In this document: positions 63,497 to 64,000 of the stretch, in pieces
How positions within the stretch are numbered: the stretch's first letter is position 1
How the letters are laid out: every line of letters begins with the position of its first letter
Notes under the pieces: model-generated
Seen by the model: the letters and a program-made list of their open reading frames with translations, nothing else
Database searches by the model: none
What the model was told of the DNA's origin: nothing
Assembly: GCA_023333565.1 (NCBI GenBank)
Contig: JAJKFH010002068.1
Coordinates: 62,001 to 126,000 of the forward strand
Direction of reading: 5' to 3'
From: Puffinus mauretanicus
Lineage: Eukaryota > Chordata > Aves > Procellariiformes > Procellariidae
Length of the DNA: 64,000 nucleotides
Translations under genes and position numbers: made by a program

Positions 63497-64000
63497 CGCC
63501 CAATGTGTTATTTAGCCTTTCCAGCCTTCCGGCTTGCAGGGTGGTGCGTCAATGTCTCCTAGCTCTCCTACCAACTCCAACTTCTTGGGCTTCAATGGTG
63601 TTAGAAGGGGCTTTGCTCTGCTCCACCTTGTTACCAGTTACGTGCCACCTTCTTGAAGTACAGCTATGTGAAAGGCCAGGCATGGCGTGCAGGGAGGGGA
63701 GTTCCCACGGTCATATGACATCACGTGGCCTTTGTTGTCATTAATCAAAGAGCGTGCACACAGGGTGTGCAATCAGCTGGCTGCTCACAGCCCACATGAG
63801 GCTTTGGAGGGTGTGCCTGGGTAGAAAAGCTGCTCTCTCCTGCAGTGTTTGTATGAAGCTGCTGAAGATCTCCTGGATGCTAGGGACAGACCTGACAACA
63901 TCTGGTCTTCTGTTTTACTCCAGTACTGTGCGAGGACAGACTCTCTCCTCTTTGCTCCACCCGGATTACAAAGGACTAGCAAATGTTGGCTATCTCATAG

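Larger units (their letters stand above)
47466..64000 (+). other. ACAP3: ACAP3 intron 1, distal part to window edge
   Basis: This part contains a degenerate GT-rich run near 48757-48795, a TA-rich tandem at 49660-49692, MIR-like fragments (51930-52080, 55060-55205, 56325-56350), the X-box cluster at 54261-54303, and two CACGTG E-boxes at 63490-63495 and 63722-63727. I searched by eye for the BAR-domain exon (VEEVEGDV-ELEAKLDKL type) and did not find it. Exon 2 may lie beyond the window. Confidence 0.5.

Noticed and set aside
63829..64000. Frame open to the window edge after a CTCTCCTGCAG acceptor-like sequence
   Set aside because: Considered as the second exon of ACAP3. The residues (CLYEAAEDLLDARDRPD...) do not match the ACAP BAR domain, and an open stretch of this length is common by chance.
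20931..64000. miR-200a/200b/429 cluster, which lies in the same human chromosome band
   Set aside because: Looked for the mature sequences (TAACACTGTCTGG and TAATACTGYCTGG types) on both strands by eye and found none.
1..64000. CRISPR arrays, operons, phage, insertion sequences or tRNA genes
   Set aside because: No spaced direct-repeat arrays, bacterial-style gene packing or tRNA cloverleaf boxes were seen. The window is vertebrate chromosomal DNA.

Overview
The window looks like ordinary vertebrate chromosomal DNA, most likely from a sauropsid and probably a bird. Coding exons are short, bounded by GT/AG splice sites and separated by kilobase-scale introns. Two CpG islands mark promoters. 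The recognisable interspersed repeats are a 5'-truncated CR1-type LINE piece and decayed MIR-like copies. The bird assignment is an inference from repeat style and gene content; I cannot name a species.

Two genes are firmly recognised, and they lie head to head. On the minus strand, PUSL1 (tRNA pseudouridine synthase-like 1) starts at 17901 and runs to the left edge. I could place its first four coding exons (17901-17843, 16642-16585, 9294-9107, 1968-1819). They splice in frame with each other and encode the N-terminal ~151 residues, including the catalytic Asp. The remaining exons lie left of the window. On the plus strand, ACAP3 (BAR-PH-ArfGAP-ankyrin protein) begins at 20884. Only its short first coding exon (20884-20930) is visible, and I found no exon 2 in the remaining 43 kb. 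The head-to-head ACAP3/PUSL1 pair is the arrangement known at human 1p36.33.

Layout: 1-17842 is PUSL1 exons and introns. 17902-20883 is the space between the two start codons, with a CpG island at each end and a GC-poorer stretch between. 20931-64000 is best read as the first intron of ACAP3. That intron holds a (CCCTT)n satellite grading into a decamer repeat, one CR1 fragment, several MIR-like and other old repeats, a cluster of three RFX-type X-box motifs, several palindromes, and one unrecognised minus-strand ORF with a strong start context, a hydrophobic segment and a good splice donor (37575-37757).

The two genes do not share a pathway: PUSL1 is a predicted RNA pseudouridine synthase (mitochondrial in human) and ACAP3 is an Arf6 GTPase-activating protein. 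I see no CRISPR array, operon, phage or bacterial-type system, and no evidence of a new multi-gene system. Most long open frames are explained by GC richness, low-complexity repeats or chance.
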